This document shows positions 40,533 through 47,900 of a stretch of DNA of 47,900 bases, one piece after another (positions within the stretch are counted from its first letter, which is position 1; the number at the start of each line of letters is the position of its first letter). Both the position numbers and the translations under genes were made by a program. Below the pieces are notes generated by a model. That model had not been told where the DNA came from, did no database searches, and worked only from the letters and a program-made list of their open reading frames with translations. Source of the DNA: Clostridia bacterium (GTDB lineage Bacteria > Bacillota > Clostridia > Oscillospirales > Acutalibacteraceae); NCBI GenBank assembly GCA_017428085.1, contig JAFRRP010000014.1, positions 1 to 47,900 on the forward strand, read 5' to 3'.

Positions 40533-40701
40533 GGAAATACCTTCCTTTCTTTTTCTGTTTTATCATATCATACGGAAAAGCAAGAATCAATCATCCCAAA
40601 AGAATTTGTGCAAAAAAAAATAATAATACAGTAGACTTCCCCCGCGTTTTATGCTACGATAAACCCATCAAAAAGCTCCGCAGGGAACGGTACGGCCTTT
40701 C

Positions 40702-42063
40702 ATGAAAGATCAATTGTTTTCCGACAAAACGTTTTATCAAAAGCTCATCCGCCTCACGCTGCCCATCGCCTTTCAGAGCCTGATGCTGGCGGCGGTGGCG
40801 GCCTGCGACGCCGTGATGCTGGACCGGGTGGACCAGAACGCCATGGCCGCCGTGTCGCTGGCCACGCAGGTGCAGTTCGTGCAGAACATGTTCCTCTACT
40901 CCGTCACCAGCGCCGCCGCGGTGCTGGGGGCGCAGTACTGGGGCAAGGGCGACACGAAAACCATCAATCAGATCTTCTGTCTCAGCCTGCGGATCGCCGG
41001 CGCGCTCGGCGCGGTGTTCTTCGCGGGCTGCGCGTTTGCCCCGCGGCTGCTCATGAAGCTGTTCACCCACGACGAGGCCCTGATCGCCATCGGCGCGGGT
41101 TACTTAAAGATCGCGGGCTGGTCGTACCTGCTCACCGGCGTTTCCCAGTGCTACCTGACCGTCATGAAGGTGACGGAGCACGTCTCCCGCAGCGCGTGGA
41201 TCAGCTCCGGCGCGGTGGTGCTGAACGCGGTACTGAACGCGGTGTTCATCTTCGGGCTGCTGGGCGCCCCCGCCATGGGCGCCGACGGCGCGGCGCTGGC
41301 CACGCTGATCGCCCGGGTCGCGGAGCTGGTCTGGGCCGTCGTCTCCTCCCGTCAAAAAGGCTTTCTTCGCCCGAAATTCGCCTATCTGTTCCAACGGGAC
41401 AAGCAGCTCTCCGCCGACTTCCGCCGGATCGTGCTGCCGCTGATCGGCGGCGCGGGGCTGTGGGGCGTGGGCTTCACCTCCTACACCGCCGCCATGGGCC
41501 ACATGGGCGCGGACGCGGCCGCCGCCAACGCCGTGGCCGCCGTGGTGCGCGACCTGATGTGCTGCCTGACCAACGGCGTCAGCGCCGCGGGCGGCATCAT
41601 GGTGGGCAACGAGCTGGGCGCGGGCGATCTGGAAAAGGGCAAGCTGTACGGGCAGCGGCTTTCCAAGCTTTCCGTGCTGATCGGCTTTCTGTCCACGGCG
41701 CTGGTGCTGGCGGTCACCTGGCCCGTCGCGCGATGGATGGACCTCAACGGCGCCGCGCGGAGCTACCTGACGCAGCTGATGGTCATTATGGCGGTCTACA
41801 TGATCGGCCGCGCCATCAACACGGTGGTCATCAACGGCGTGTTCGCCGCGGGCGGCGACACCCTGTTCGATATGTACAGCCTGGCGGTGTGCATGTGGGG
41901 CGTGGCGGTGCCGCTGACCTTTTTGGGCGTGTTCGTGTTCCACTGGCCGGTGGCGCTGGTCTATTCCTGCACCTGCCTGGACGAGGTGGGCAAACTGCCC
42001 TGGGTCTACGCGCACTATCGGAAATACAAGTGGGTGAAGGACCTGACGAGGGAACGGAAATAG
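40702..42063 (+). CDS. MATE family multidrug/metabolite exporter
   Basis: 453 residues, about 12 membrane helices in two related halves. The start FYQKLIRLTLPIAFQSLMLA and the blocks VLGAQYWGKGD (first half) and GGIMVGNELGAGDLEKGKLYG (second half) are MATE signatures. The DinF/NorM-type transporter exports drugs or metabolites with Na+ or H+ influx. The best visible RBS, GCAGGGA, is about 18 nt upstream of the ATG, so the start is not fixed by it. The preceding gap (40533-40701) is a divergent promoter region with the CotH gene. The stop codon is embedded at the edge of an 18-bp palindrome (42062-42079), and an SDR gene follows. Confidence 0.93.
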   Translation: MKDQLFSDKTFYQKLIRLTLPIAFQSLMLAAVAACDAVMLDRVDQNAMAAVSLATQVQFVQNMFLYSVTSAAAVLGAQYWGKGDTKTINQIFCLSLRIAGALGAVFFAGCAFAPRLLMKLFTHDEALIAIGAGYLKIAGWSYLLTGVSQCYLTVMKVTEHVSRSAWISSGAVVLNAVLNAVFIFGLLGAPAMGADGAALATLIARVAELVWAVVSSRQKGFLRPKFAYLFQRDKQLSADFRRIVLPLIGGAGLWGVGFTSYTAAMGHMGADAAAANAVAAVVRDLMCCLTNGVSAAGGIMVGNELGAGDLEKGKLYGQRLSKLSVLIGFLSTALVLAVTWPVARWMDLNGAARSYLTQLMVIMAVYMIGRAINTVVINGVFAAGGDTLFDMYSLAVCMWGVAVPLTFLGVFVFHWPVALVYSCTCLDEVGKLPWVYAHYRKYKWVKDLTRERK

Positions 42064-42079
42064 TTCGGAATTCCGAACT
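42062..42079. promoter_or_regulatory. Perfect 18-bp palindrome between MATE and SDR genes
   Basis: AGTTCGGAATTCCGAACT is fully self-complementary with no loop. It starts inside the MATE stop codon and ends 23 bp before the SDR start. The lack of loop suits a protein-binding operator better than an RNA hairpin. No partner regulator is evident. Confidence 0.5.
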
Positions 42080-42102
42080 GAATAACTCCATCGGAGGAAA
42101 TG

Positions 42103-42903
42103 ATGAAAAACCAATCCCATAAAAAGACCGTCCTCATCACCGGGGGCAGCTCCGGCATCGGGCGGGCAACGGCAAAGCTGTTCGCCGCCCGGGGCGACAC
42201 GGTATACGAGCTGAGCCGCCACGGCGCAGGAGACGACGGCGTCACCCACATCGACGCTGACGTGACGCGGCCCGAAACGCTGGCCGCCGCCGTGGAGCGC
42301 GTCACCGAAGAGCGCGGCAGGATCGACCTGCTGGTGTGCTGCGCGGGCATGGGCGTTTCCGGCGCGGTGGAGTTCATCCCGGAAGCCGACATGCGCCGCC
42401 AGTTTGAAGTGAACCTGTACGGCACGGTCAACACGGTAAAGGCCGTACTGCCCGTCATGCGGCAGGCGGGCGCGGGCAGGATCGTCTGCGTCAGCTCCGT
42501 GGCGGCGGTGTACGCCATTCCGTTCCAGGCATACTACTCCGCCTCCAAGGCGGCGATCAACGCCTTTACGGACGCGCTGCGCACCGAGATAAAGCCCTTC
42601 GGCGTATCCGTGTGCGCCGTGATGCCCGGCGATATCGCCACCGGCTTTACAGACGCGCGGGAAAAGACCATGGCCGGGGAAGACGTGTATCAGCACGCCG
42701 CCTCCGCCGTGGCAAAGATGGAAAAGGACGAGCGCGGCGGCATGCCGCCGGAGGCCGTGGCGAAGCTGATCGGCAAGCTGGCGGATAAAAAGCGCGTGGC
42801 GCCGCTGTACACCGTGGGGCTTTCCTATAAGGCGCTGGTGTTCCTCAAGCGCCTGTTCCCCGCCGCTTTCGCCTCAAAGATCGTCGGGGATATGTACCGA
42901 TGA
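42103..42903 (+). CDS. Classical short-chain dehydrogenase/reductase
   Basis: 266 residues from the second of two adjacent ATGs, better spaced from GGAGG. The cofactor motif TGGSSGIG (residues 13-20), CCAGMG for the NAG-type strand, and the catalytic Ser (VSSVAAVY) and YSASK (Tyr/Lys) are all intact. An NAD(P)-dependent alcohol/ketone oxidoreductase; the substrate is not predictable. The C-terminal region (LYTVGLSYKALVFLKRLFP) is hydrophobic, resembling membrane-associated SDRs acting on lipids such as 3-ketosphinganine reductase-like proteins (weak similarity). It follows the MATE gene closely and may share its transcript. Confidence 0.88.
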   Translation: MKNQSHKKTVLITGGSSGIGRATAKLFAARGDTVYELSRHGAGDDGVTHIDADVTRPETLAAAVERVTEERGRIDLLVCCAGMGVSGAVEFIPEADMRRQFEVNLYGTVNTVKAVLPVMRQAGAGRIVCVSSVAAVYAIPFQAYYSASKAAINAFTDALRTEIKPFGVSVCAVMPGDIATGFTDAREKTMAGEDVYQHAASAVAKMEKDERGGMPPEAVAKLIGKLADKKRVAPLYTVGLSYKALVFLKRLFPAAFASKIVGDMYR

Positions 42904-43007
42904 TCATACGACGACGCGCGCGGTAAATTGGGGTTCAGCGAGCCGTTGGCTCGCGAAACAGTCGTTAGTCGTCAGCAGCGGCGCTTGCGCCGCAGTCGCG
43001 AGAAAAA

Positions 43008-43029
43008 GTAGCGCGGCACCTCAGTGCCG
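43008..43029 (+). repeat. GTAG-type REP-like palindrome, left member of inverted pair
   Basis: GTAG, CG, left arm CGGCAC, loop CTCA, right arm GTGCCG. Identical to the element at 23193 and the full copy at 33495. Confidence 0.85.
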
Positions 43030-43141
43030 CTCGTGGCAATAGTAACTATAAAAACGGATTTTTATGATAATGACCGTTTTCCTTGACGACGAAAGGGTTA
43101 TACTACCGAACCAATCTTTTGATATGTTGTTTTTGCCGGAG

Positions 43142-43163
43142 CGGCACTGAGGTGCCGCGCTAC
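43142..43163 (-). repeat. GTAG-type REP-like palindrome, right member of inverted pair
   Basis: On the minus strand it is identical to the copy at 43008-43029. The 112-bp interior includes AAAACGG/CCGTTTT (43050-43080) and no open frame with an RBS. Confidence 0.85.
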
Positions 43164-43229
43164 CGGTGGGGTCACACCGCCCGCCTATGACAATGCGGGA
43201 AAGATGCGTGGCTTCCAACTGAAAAAGAC

Positions 43230-43258
43230 TTGCAATCATTCTGTTCCTGAAATATAAT
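43230..43258 (+). promoter_or_regulatory. Promoter of the aldo-keto reductase gene
   Basis: The -35 is TTGCAA (43230-43235), the spacer 17 bp and the -10 TATAAT (43253-43258). The RBS AGGGGGAAG precedes the ATG at 43289. Confidence 0.85.
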
Positions 43259-43288
43259 AGAATCGACAAAACACAGGGGGAAGAAAAC

Positions 43289-44389
43289 ATGGATTACGCG
43301 AACAAGCTGGGCTTCGGCCTGATGCGACTTCCGAAAAAGGGGCTTTCCACCGATATCGAGCAGACGAAACAGATGGTGGATCTGTTTTTGGAGGCGGGCT
43401 TTACCTATTTTGACACCGCCTTCGTCTATCCCGGCAGCGAGGCCGCCACCAGGGCGGCGCTGGTGGACCGCCACCCGCGGGAGAGCTTCACCCTCGCCAC
43501 CAAGATGAACGCGGGCATCCCGGGCTTCGGGGAAAAGCGCGTGAAGGGCGAGTTTGAAACCAGCCTGAAGCGCACCGGCGCGGGCTATTTCGACTACTAC
43601 CTGCTGCACGCGCTGTCAAGGAACAACGTCAAAAAGTATGAAAAATTCGGCATCTGGGACTTCGTGCGGAAGAAAAAGGCGCAGGGGCTGGTAAAGAACT
43701 ACGGCTTTTCGTTCCACGACCGGCCGGAGCTGCTGGACCGGCTGCTGACCGAGCACCCGGACGTGGATTTCGTGCAGCTGCAGATCAACTACGCCGACTG
43801 GGAAGACGGCAAGACCGCCAGCCGCGCCAACTACGAGGTGGCGCGCAGACACGGCAAGCCCGTCGTCATCATGGAGCCGGTAAAGGGCGGCAAGCTGGCC
43901 GACCCGCCGGAGGAAGTCAAGGCGCTGATGAAAGCGTACGCCCCCGACGCCTCCTTCGCCTCCTGGGCCATCCGCTTCGCCGCGTCGCTGGAAGGCGTGC
44001 TGACGGTGCTGTCCGGCATGTCAAACGTGGAACAGATGCGCGACAACCTGTCGTTCATGACGGATCTCACGCCCCTGAACGGGGAGGAGCAGGCCGTCAT
44101 CCGGCAGGCGCAGGTGATTTTAGCCAAGTCCGCCGCCGTCCCCTGCACCGCCTGCGGCTACTGTCTGGAGGGCTGCCCCAAACAGATCGCCATCCCGCAG
44201 GTGTTTGAGGCGCTGAACAAGCACCTTGTCAGCGGGCAGACCGCCGAGGGCGCGGCGCTGTACGAACAGGCCGTCACGGGACACGGAAAAGCCGGCGAGT
44301 GCATCGGCTGCAAAAAATGCGAGGCCGTCTGTCCCCAGCAGCTCCCCGTCACGGAGCACCTGAAACAGGCGGCGGAATTGTTTGAATAA
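43289..44389 (+). CDS. Aldo/keto reductase with C-terminal 4Fe-4S ferredoxin domain
   Basis: 366 residues. The TIM-barrel aldo/keto reductase domain (1-270) has LGFGLMRLP, FDTAFVYPGSE (catalytic Asp and Tyr), LATKMN (Lys) and LLHAL (His). The C-terminal part has two Cys clusters, CTACGYCLEGCPKQI and CIGCKKCEAVCPQQL, enough for two 4Fe-4S centres. This fused class is common in anaerobes. It would couple reduction of a carbonyl compound to ferredoxin-type electron transfer, though the substrate is unknown. It has its own promoter and a bidirectional terminator at 44406-44439. Confidence 0.95.
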   Translation: MDYANKLGFGLMRLPKKGLSTDIEQTKQMVDLFLEAGFTYFDTAFVYPGSEAATRAALVDRHPRESFTLATKMNAGIPGFGEKRVKGEFETSLKRTGAGYFDYYLLHALSRNNVKKYEKFGIWDFVRKKKAQGLVKNYGFSFHDRPELLDRLLTEHPDVDFVQLQINYADWEDGKTASRANYEVARRHGKPVVIMEPVKGGKLADPPEEVKALMKAYAPDASFASWAIRFAASLEGVLTVLSGMSNVEQMRDNLSFMTDLTPLNGEEQAVIRQAQVILAKSAAVPCTACGYCLEGCPKQIAIPQVFEALNKHLVSGQTAEGAALYEQAVTGHGKAGECIGCKKCEAVCPQQLPVTEHLKQAAELFE

Positions 44390-44405
44390 TACCGGATACA
44401 AAAGA

Positions 44406-44439
44406 AAAGATCCGCTTCCTTTCCGGGAGGCGGATCTTT
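44406..44439. terminator. Bidirectional terminator
   Basis: AAAGATCCGC (44406-44415) pairs perfectly with GCGGATCTTT (44430-44439), and the stem ends in T3 on each strand. It lies between the convergent aldo-keto reductase and TetR genes. Confidence 0.82.
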
Positions 44440-44465
44440 CACGTTGCGTCTTTTCCGGGCGCGCG

Positions 44466-45062
44466 TTACACGATATCCCCCAGCAGCACGGTACGGCCGC
44501 CGTAGAAATACACGTTGCTCAAAAACAGCGCCAGCTCCTCCGGCGGCACCTGCATGCCGTCGTACATCCACTGGATCACGGTCTCCCACACGCCCGTCAT
44601 GGCGATGGTGGTCAGGTAGCACTTCGGGTCGTCCAGCGCAAAGACCTTTCTGGAATCGGGGATGTGCTCCAGCAGCGATTTGCGGATCATGCGCGCCAGA
44701 TTGTTGTCCGGGTCGTTGCTGATCACGAATTTGCAGATCGTCTCGTTTTCACGGCAGAACAGCAAAAAACGGATGATATACCCCGTAAAATCCTCCACCG
44801 TATTGAACTCGGAGTTGGGCGAAATGACGTCCGCCTCGAAAACGGTGTAGATCTCGCTTTGGATCTGCCTCATCATGTCGTTGATGTCCTTGTAGTAGAA
44901 GTAGAAGGTGGAACGGTTCACGTCCGCCTCCTCCGTCAGCTCCTTGACGGTGATCTCCTTCAGCGATTTCTGCTCCAGCAGACGGAACAGGCAATCCCGC
45001 AGCTGCCTTTTGGTTCGTTTGACGCGTCTGTCCTCGGCGCGCGGCTTTCTTTCTCCAGCCAT
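44466..45062 (-). CDS. TetR family transcriptional regulator
   Basis: 198 residues from ATG 45062 (AGAGG upstream). The N-terminal TetR helix-turn-helix is TKRQLRDCLFRLLEQKSLKE, then ITVKELTEEADVNRSTFYFY. The C-terminal domain resembles the TetR_C_8 type found in Firmicutes DhaS-like regulators. It probably represses until a ligand binds the C-terminal pocket. A promoter lies at 45105-45133, and an imperfect inverted repeat (GTTG-CA-CAAC, near 45088-45097) just after it could be its own operator. It follows the GH95-like gene on the same strand after 110 bp. Confidence 0.92.
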   Translation of the reverse strand: MAGERKPRAEDRRVKRTKRQLRDCLFRLLEQKSLKEITVKELTEEADVNRSTFYFYYKDINDMMRQIQSEIYTVFEADVISPNSEFNTVEDFTGYIIRFLLFCRENETICKFVISNDPDNNLARMIRKSLLEHIPDSRKVFALDDPKCYLTTIAMTGVWETVIQWMYDGMQVPPEELALFLSNVYFYGGRTVLLGDIV

Positions 45063-45082
45063 CGTATGACCTCTCTTTCCCA

Positions 45083-45133
45083 ATTGTCGTTGCACAACAA
45101 TGATATCATATCATACAGATGACGAAAAATCAA
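45083..45133 (-). promoter_or_regulatory. Promoter and possible operator of the TetR gene
   Basis: On the minus strand the -35 is TTGATT (45128-45133), the spacer 17 bp and the -10 TATGAT (45105-45110). An imperfect inverted repeat centred near 45092 (GTTG-CA-CAAC) lies just downstream, suiting autorepression. Confidence 0.6.
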
Positions 45134-45172
45134 CAGCTATTTTATAAAACTCAAAAGACGGCGTGATCCTTG

Positions 45173-47680
45173 TCAGGCAAGCATCGGATAGCTTTCCAGC
45201 GGGCGGGAGGCGCGCTCGATCGCGTACTCATGACCGGCGGCGGTGGCAAACGCAAGGCAGCCGTCTTCCACCGTGCAGCCTGCCGTTTCGTTCGTTTCCA
45301 GATCCCGCACGACGGTCTCCTCTTCGCCGAAGGGGCAAGCGAACCGGCAGGGGTTCCCGGCCAGACTTCTCACGATGGCGTAGGCGGTCTCCCCGCCGCG
45401 GAATTCCGCGCTGACAAGGAACGCGCCGCAGGCCCGCAGGCTGTAAAACGCCGCGTCGCCCAAAGAGGCGTCCCACGCGGGGAACACCCGCAGCACGCCG
45501 CCCTGGCTTTGCAGCAGCATCTCGCTGATGACCTGCGCGGTGGCGGCCGTGCCCTTGCCCACGGAGTAGTCGCAGTCAAAGGGGATGGGCTCTTCCAGGT
45601 TGCCGCCCACCTCGCACTCCTCCGGGATCAGCCGCAGCATCCGCCCGGCGTAGGCGGCGTCGCCCATGCGAAGCCGCGCCAGCATGCCGAAGGACCGGTC
45701 CCACGGGACCTCGTGATCCGGCACCAGCTTCATAACGGTCTTTCTCGCGGCCTCCATCAGCTCCGGCGTGGCGCCGTGCCACGCGTCCACCTCGCCGGTA
45801 TAGGCGACGGGCGCCACGTCGGAGACCGGCGGGTAACCGTAATCGAGGGTGCGGTCGTCCGTGTCCTCCGCGGTCTTCCAGCTGCCGTCCGGCCACACGG
45901 CGTATTCCGCCGGCAGCGCGGCCAGGTCCTCCCGCCACGCGGCGGCAAGGTCCGCGTCAACTTCCAACAGTTCCGCGGCTTTGGCGGCCTTATCCAGCGT
46001 GTTGCGCACCATACACAGGTCGATGAGGGAATTGGTCATGAACTCATTGGCAAGGCCCACGGTGTTGACGAATTCCTGGCTGCGGGAGGGAAAGATATAT
46101 TTCCGGCCGTCTTCGTCGGTCAGCAGATATTCATGGTAAAACACGGCGGCGTCCTTCAGGATGGGATAGCCCACCTCCCGCAGGAAGTCCAGGTCGCCGG
46201 TGCAGTCGTAGTAATCCCAGCAGTATTTCACGCTCTCCCCCGCCGTCTCGATGTTCATCTCCGTGCCGTTCAGGGTGATGGCGGAGGCGGTCACCACGCC
46301 GGAGTTGGAAATGGCGTGGGGATAGGCGGTGCCGTTCAGGTGATAGAAATCCCGCGTGAATCGCAGCAGCTTTTCACGGGAATCCCGCAGCAGCCGGAAC
46401 CAGGGCTCCAGCAGCTCCGCGTGGTTGGTGGGCAGAATGCCCAGATTCGTTTTCGCCTGCTCGTAGGTCAGCAGGTGGCGGCCCCAGTTGGCGTAGGAGG
46501 ACTGGTACCAGGGGGCCAGGTAGCCCGCGGCCTGTCTGCCGGGCTTGCGGGAGCCCATGGCCTGATACACCGCCCAGTACCAGGGGCGGGACAGCGTAGT
46601 GTCCGGCAGGCGGATCCACGACCGCTTCCACTGATGGGCGAACCACGCCGCGCTGTTCCAGATCGCGCTGACCATCCCGCTGTCCGCCACCCGGTCCAGC
46701 CGCCGCCTCGCCTCCGCCGCGGTATCCTCCGCGTCAAGGGTGGAAACCACGGTGAGCAGGAAGCACACGCGCTGCCCCTTCGGGCGGCCCTCCGCGATCA
46801 CTTTGGAACCGGCGGTATACGCGCGGACGTCCGGCGAATCCGACCGCATCATCACGGTGTAGTGTACGTCCGGCGAACGCTCCGGGTCGTGCCCGGTCCG
46901 CAGGCGCATGGTAAAACCGAAATCCCGTTCGCCGACAAAGGGAACAGGCGTATAATACCGATCGATTTCCTCTTCCAGCCGGGCGATCTCCTCCGGATCG
47001 CTCACGCCCGCGTTGGCGCAGACCTCCATGGGGTCCTTCGTCAGCTCCAGCGACAGCTTGCCCATGTGCCCCGCCCGGGGCCCCGCGGTACAGACGACGC
47101 ACAGCACGTCCTCCGCCGGGGAAATGCAGCTCATGGTGGAAAAGCCCTGCCCGCACACCACGCCGTTCTGGTCGCCGCAGCCGTAGGTCTGGGTGATCAC
47201 GCCGGTGTGCAGCTCCATTTTTTCGGCGATCTGCGACTGCACGCCGCCGCTGATCAGATGCAGCGTCAGCCGCGCGGCGGAGGTCTGGCAGGGGCTGTTG
47301 TTGCGGCGGTTGGCCGCGGCGTAGAGATCCTGCTTCAGCGTTGGATCTCCCGCCGTGATGCGCTCCCGCAGCTCCCCGATGCCGCCGGGGAGATAGCAGG
47401 GCGGATCGGAATCGAAGTCGTCCCACCACAGGTCGTTTTTGCAGATGTGATAGGTATAGTTGTCCGGCGTGCCGTGGACGGCCGCGCCCATATCGCCGCC
47501 GCCCACGATGTAGGCCCGGCGGAAATCCCTCGCGGTGCCCTCGCGCTCATAGACGTGCTTCGCCGCCTCCTTCGCGCCGTCGGTGTCGATCCGCATCCGG
47601 CCCGGGACCATGGTCTCGTCCGGCAGATGCGGCAGCAGCCCGCAGAAGGGCTTTTTACGCTGCATTTTTTTCGCTTTCAT
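45173..47680 (-). CDS. GH95-like glycoside hydrolase
   Basis: 835 residues from ATG 47680, preceded by GAAAGGA; a TTG at 47707 is possible but less likely. The mid-region (about 480-560) has the (alpha/alpha)6-barrel features of GH95-type enzymes: AGESVKYCWDYYDCTGDLDF followed by LREVGYPILKDAAVFYHEYL, and SEMLLQSQGGVLRVFPAWD near 740. GH95 members cleave alpha-1,2-fucose or alpha-galactose from host or plant glycans. The N-terminal beta domain is diverged, so the substrate is uncertain. No signal peptide is present, so it probably works inside the cell on imported glycans. The TetR gene follows and may regulate it. Confidence 0.78.
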   Translation of the reverse strand: MKAKKMQRKKPFCGLLPHLPDETMVPGRMRIDTDGAKEAAKHVYEREGTARDFRRAYIVGGGDMGAAVHGTPDNYTYHICKNDLWWDDFDSDPPCYLPGGIGELRERITAGDPTLKQDLYAAANRRNNSPCQTSAARLTLHLISGGVQSQIAEKMELHTGVITQTYGCGDQNGVVCGQGFSTMSCISPAEDVLCVVCTAGPRAGHMGKLSLELTKDPMEVCANAGVSDPEEIARLEEEIDRYYTPVPFVGERDFGFTMRLRTGHDPERSPDVHYTVMMRSDSPDVRAYTAGSKVIAEGRPKGQRVCFLLTVVSTLDAEDTAAEARRRLDRVADSGMVSAIWNSAAWFAHQWKRSWIRLPDTTLSRPWYWAVYQAMGSRKPGRQAAGYLAPWYQSSYANWGRHLLTYEQAKTNLGILPTNHAELLEPWFRLLRDSREKLLRFTRDFYHLNGTAYPHAISNSGVVTASAITLNGTEMNIETAGESVKYCWDYYDCTGDLDFLREVGYPILKDAAVFYHEYLLTDEDGRKYIFPSRSQEFVNTVGLANEFMTNSLIDLCMVRNTLDKAAKAAELLEVDADLAAAWREDLAALPAEYAVWPDGSWKTAEDTDDRTLDYGYPPVSDVAPVAYTGEVDAWHGATPELMEAARKTVMKLVPDHEVPWDRSFGMLARLRMGDAAYAGRMLRLIPEECEVGGNLEEPIPFDCDYSVGKGTAATAQVISEMLLQSQGGVLRVFPAWDASLGDAAFYSLRACGAFLVSAEFRGGETAYAIVRSLAGNPCRFACPFGEEETVVRDLETNETAGCTVEDGCLAFATAAGHEYAIERASRPLESYPMLA

Positions 47681-47900
47681 CGTGAGGGGTCCTTTCGTTT
47701 TTGTCAACCATTCATGAAATGGGGCTTTGTCGCGCTGACGCTAAAAGAAAAAAGAATACTGAAGACTGAAAAATGAAGAATATCGGAAAACACTTTGTGT
47801 TTTGATAATAAAACTGTAAGGGCGAACGCCCTTCCGATATTGTTCAATATTCATTTTTAAGTTTTCAGTATTCATTTAGGTTTGTCGGGCATTCGCTCGA
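47681..47900. other. Gene-free right end with large composite palindrome
   Basis: No supportable gene. Apart from the upstream region of the GH95-like gene, it holds the nested palindrome at 47754-47873. The final 27 bp show nothing recognisable. Confidence 0.7.
47754..47873. repeat. Composite nested palindrome of inverted heptamers around two hairpins
   Basis: Left heptamers GAATACT, GAAGACT, GAAAAAT, GAAGAAT (47754-47781) face right heptamers ATTGTTC, AATATTC, ATTTTTA, AGTTTTC, AGTATTC (47839-47873). Exact pairs are GAATACTGAA (47754) / TTCAGTATTC (47864), AAAAATGAA (47769) / TTCATTTTT (47850) and AATATCGGAA (47779) / TTCCGATATT (47832). Inside are hairpins AAAACAC-TTT-GTGTTTT (47787-47803) and AAGGGCG-AA-CGCCCTT (47818-47833). 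Confidence 0.88.

Larger units (their letters stand above)
42904..43288. other. Gene-free gap rich in palindromes
   Basis: 385 bp without a supportable gene. In order it holds a GCGAGCC/GGCTCGC hairpin (42939-42955), two AGTCGTT/AGTCGTC heptamers (42960-42973), and a GCGGCGC/GCGCCGC hairpin (42979-42994). Next come a GTAG palindrome (43008-43029), a 112-bp AT-richer interior, an inverted GTAG palindrome (43142-43163), and the aldo-keto reductase promoter (43230-43258). Confidence 0.75.

Noticed and set aside
43030..43141. Small gene between inverted REP-like copies
   Set aside because: No open frame with start, RBS and plausible composition on either strand. The AAAACGG/CCGTTTT stem is the only structure seen.
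45170..47776. 868-residue plus-strand frame at the right end
   Set aside because: Shadow of the GH95-like gene; it has no family motifs and no promoter.

Overview
The window reads as a high-GC member of the class Clostridia, most likely an Oscillospirales-type gut or rumen anaerobe. This is an inference from several things seen together: strong Shine-Dalgarno sites (some with TTG starts), consensus sigma-A promoters, type I dockerin modules, XRE and ECF sigma regulators, a K+-dependent membrane pyrophosphatase and many glycan-active enzymes. No rRNA, tRNA, phage, IS transposase or CRISPR array was seen.

Layout. 1-1984: the 3' end of dnaK, then dnaJ. 2094-5162: a GH38 alpha-mannosidase. 5199-5420: a remarkable array of nine different hairpins joined by constant 7-bp linkers. 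5485-10138: a nucleotide-heptose operon (two SDR enzymes, an HddA-like kinase, a cupin, and an HddC-GmhB fusion). 10212-18754: a secreted dockerin-bearing phosphoesterase and three tandem paralogues with signal peptide plus N-terminal dockerin. 18984-19100: an unlisted 38-residue amphipathic peptide gene with its own promoter, RBS and terminators. 19284-23196: an operon of a zinc-ribbon membrane protein, an Ig-like membrane protein and a GPH-type sugar transporter. 23615-25845 (minus): an XRE/sigma-region-4 fusion regulator, a membrane protein of anti-sigma shape and a secreted dockerin protein. 26068-28664 (minus): a secreted phosphodiesterase-like protein and an ECF sigma/anti-sigma pair. 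28791-29822: an SGNH esterase. 29850-31961 (minus): HppA. 32088-37252: G1P dehydrogenase, a methionine gamma-lyase-family PLP enzyme, a PnuC-like transporter with an N-terminal extension, and an alpha/beta hydrolase. 37342-40532 (minus): a secreted CotH and GH16 pair. 40702-44389: a MATE exporter, an SDR and an Fe-S aldo-keto reductase. 44466-47680 (minus): a GH95-like glycosidase and a TetR regulator.

Functional picture. Secreted or cell-associated glycan enzymes (GH38, GH16, GH95-like, SGNH esterase, alpha/beta hydrolase) and a GPH symporter suggest growth on complex glycans. The heptose operon suggests an envelope glycan carrying a heptose derivative. Two separate sigma/membrane-protein pairs suggest envelope sensing.

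The most novel content is intergenic. (i) A family of REP-like elements starting GTAG, followed by a palindrome with a near-constant CTCA loop and compensatory stem changes (at least eleven copies). (ii) Several families of phased 7-bp repeats, often touching gene ends. (iii) Composite palindromes in which heptamers run in opposite orientation around inner hairpins (5199-5420 and 47754-47873). Together they look like a mobile or structural repeat system that is not explained by any gene in the window.
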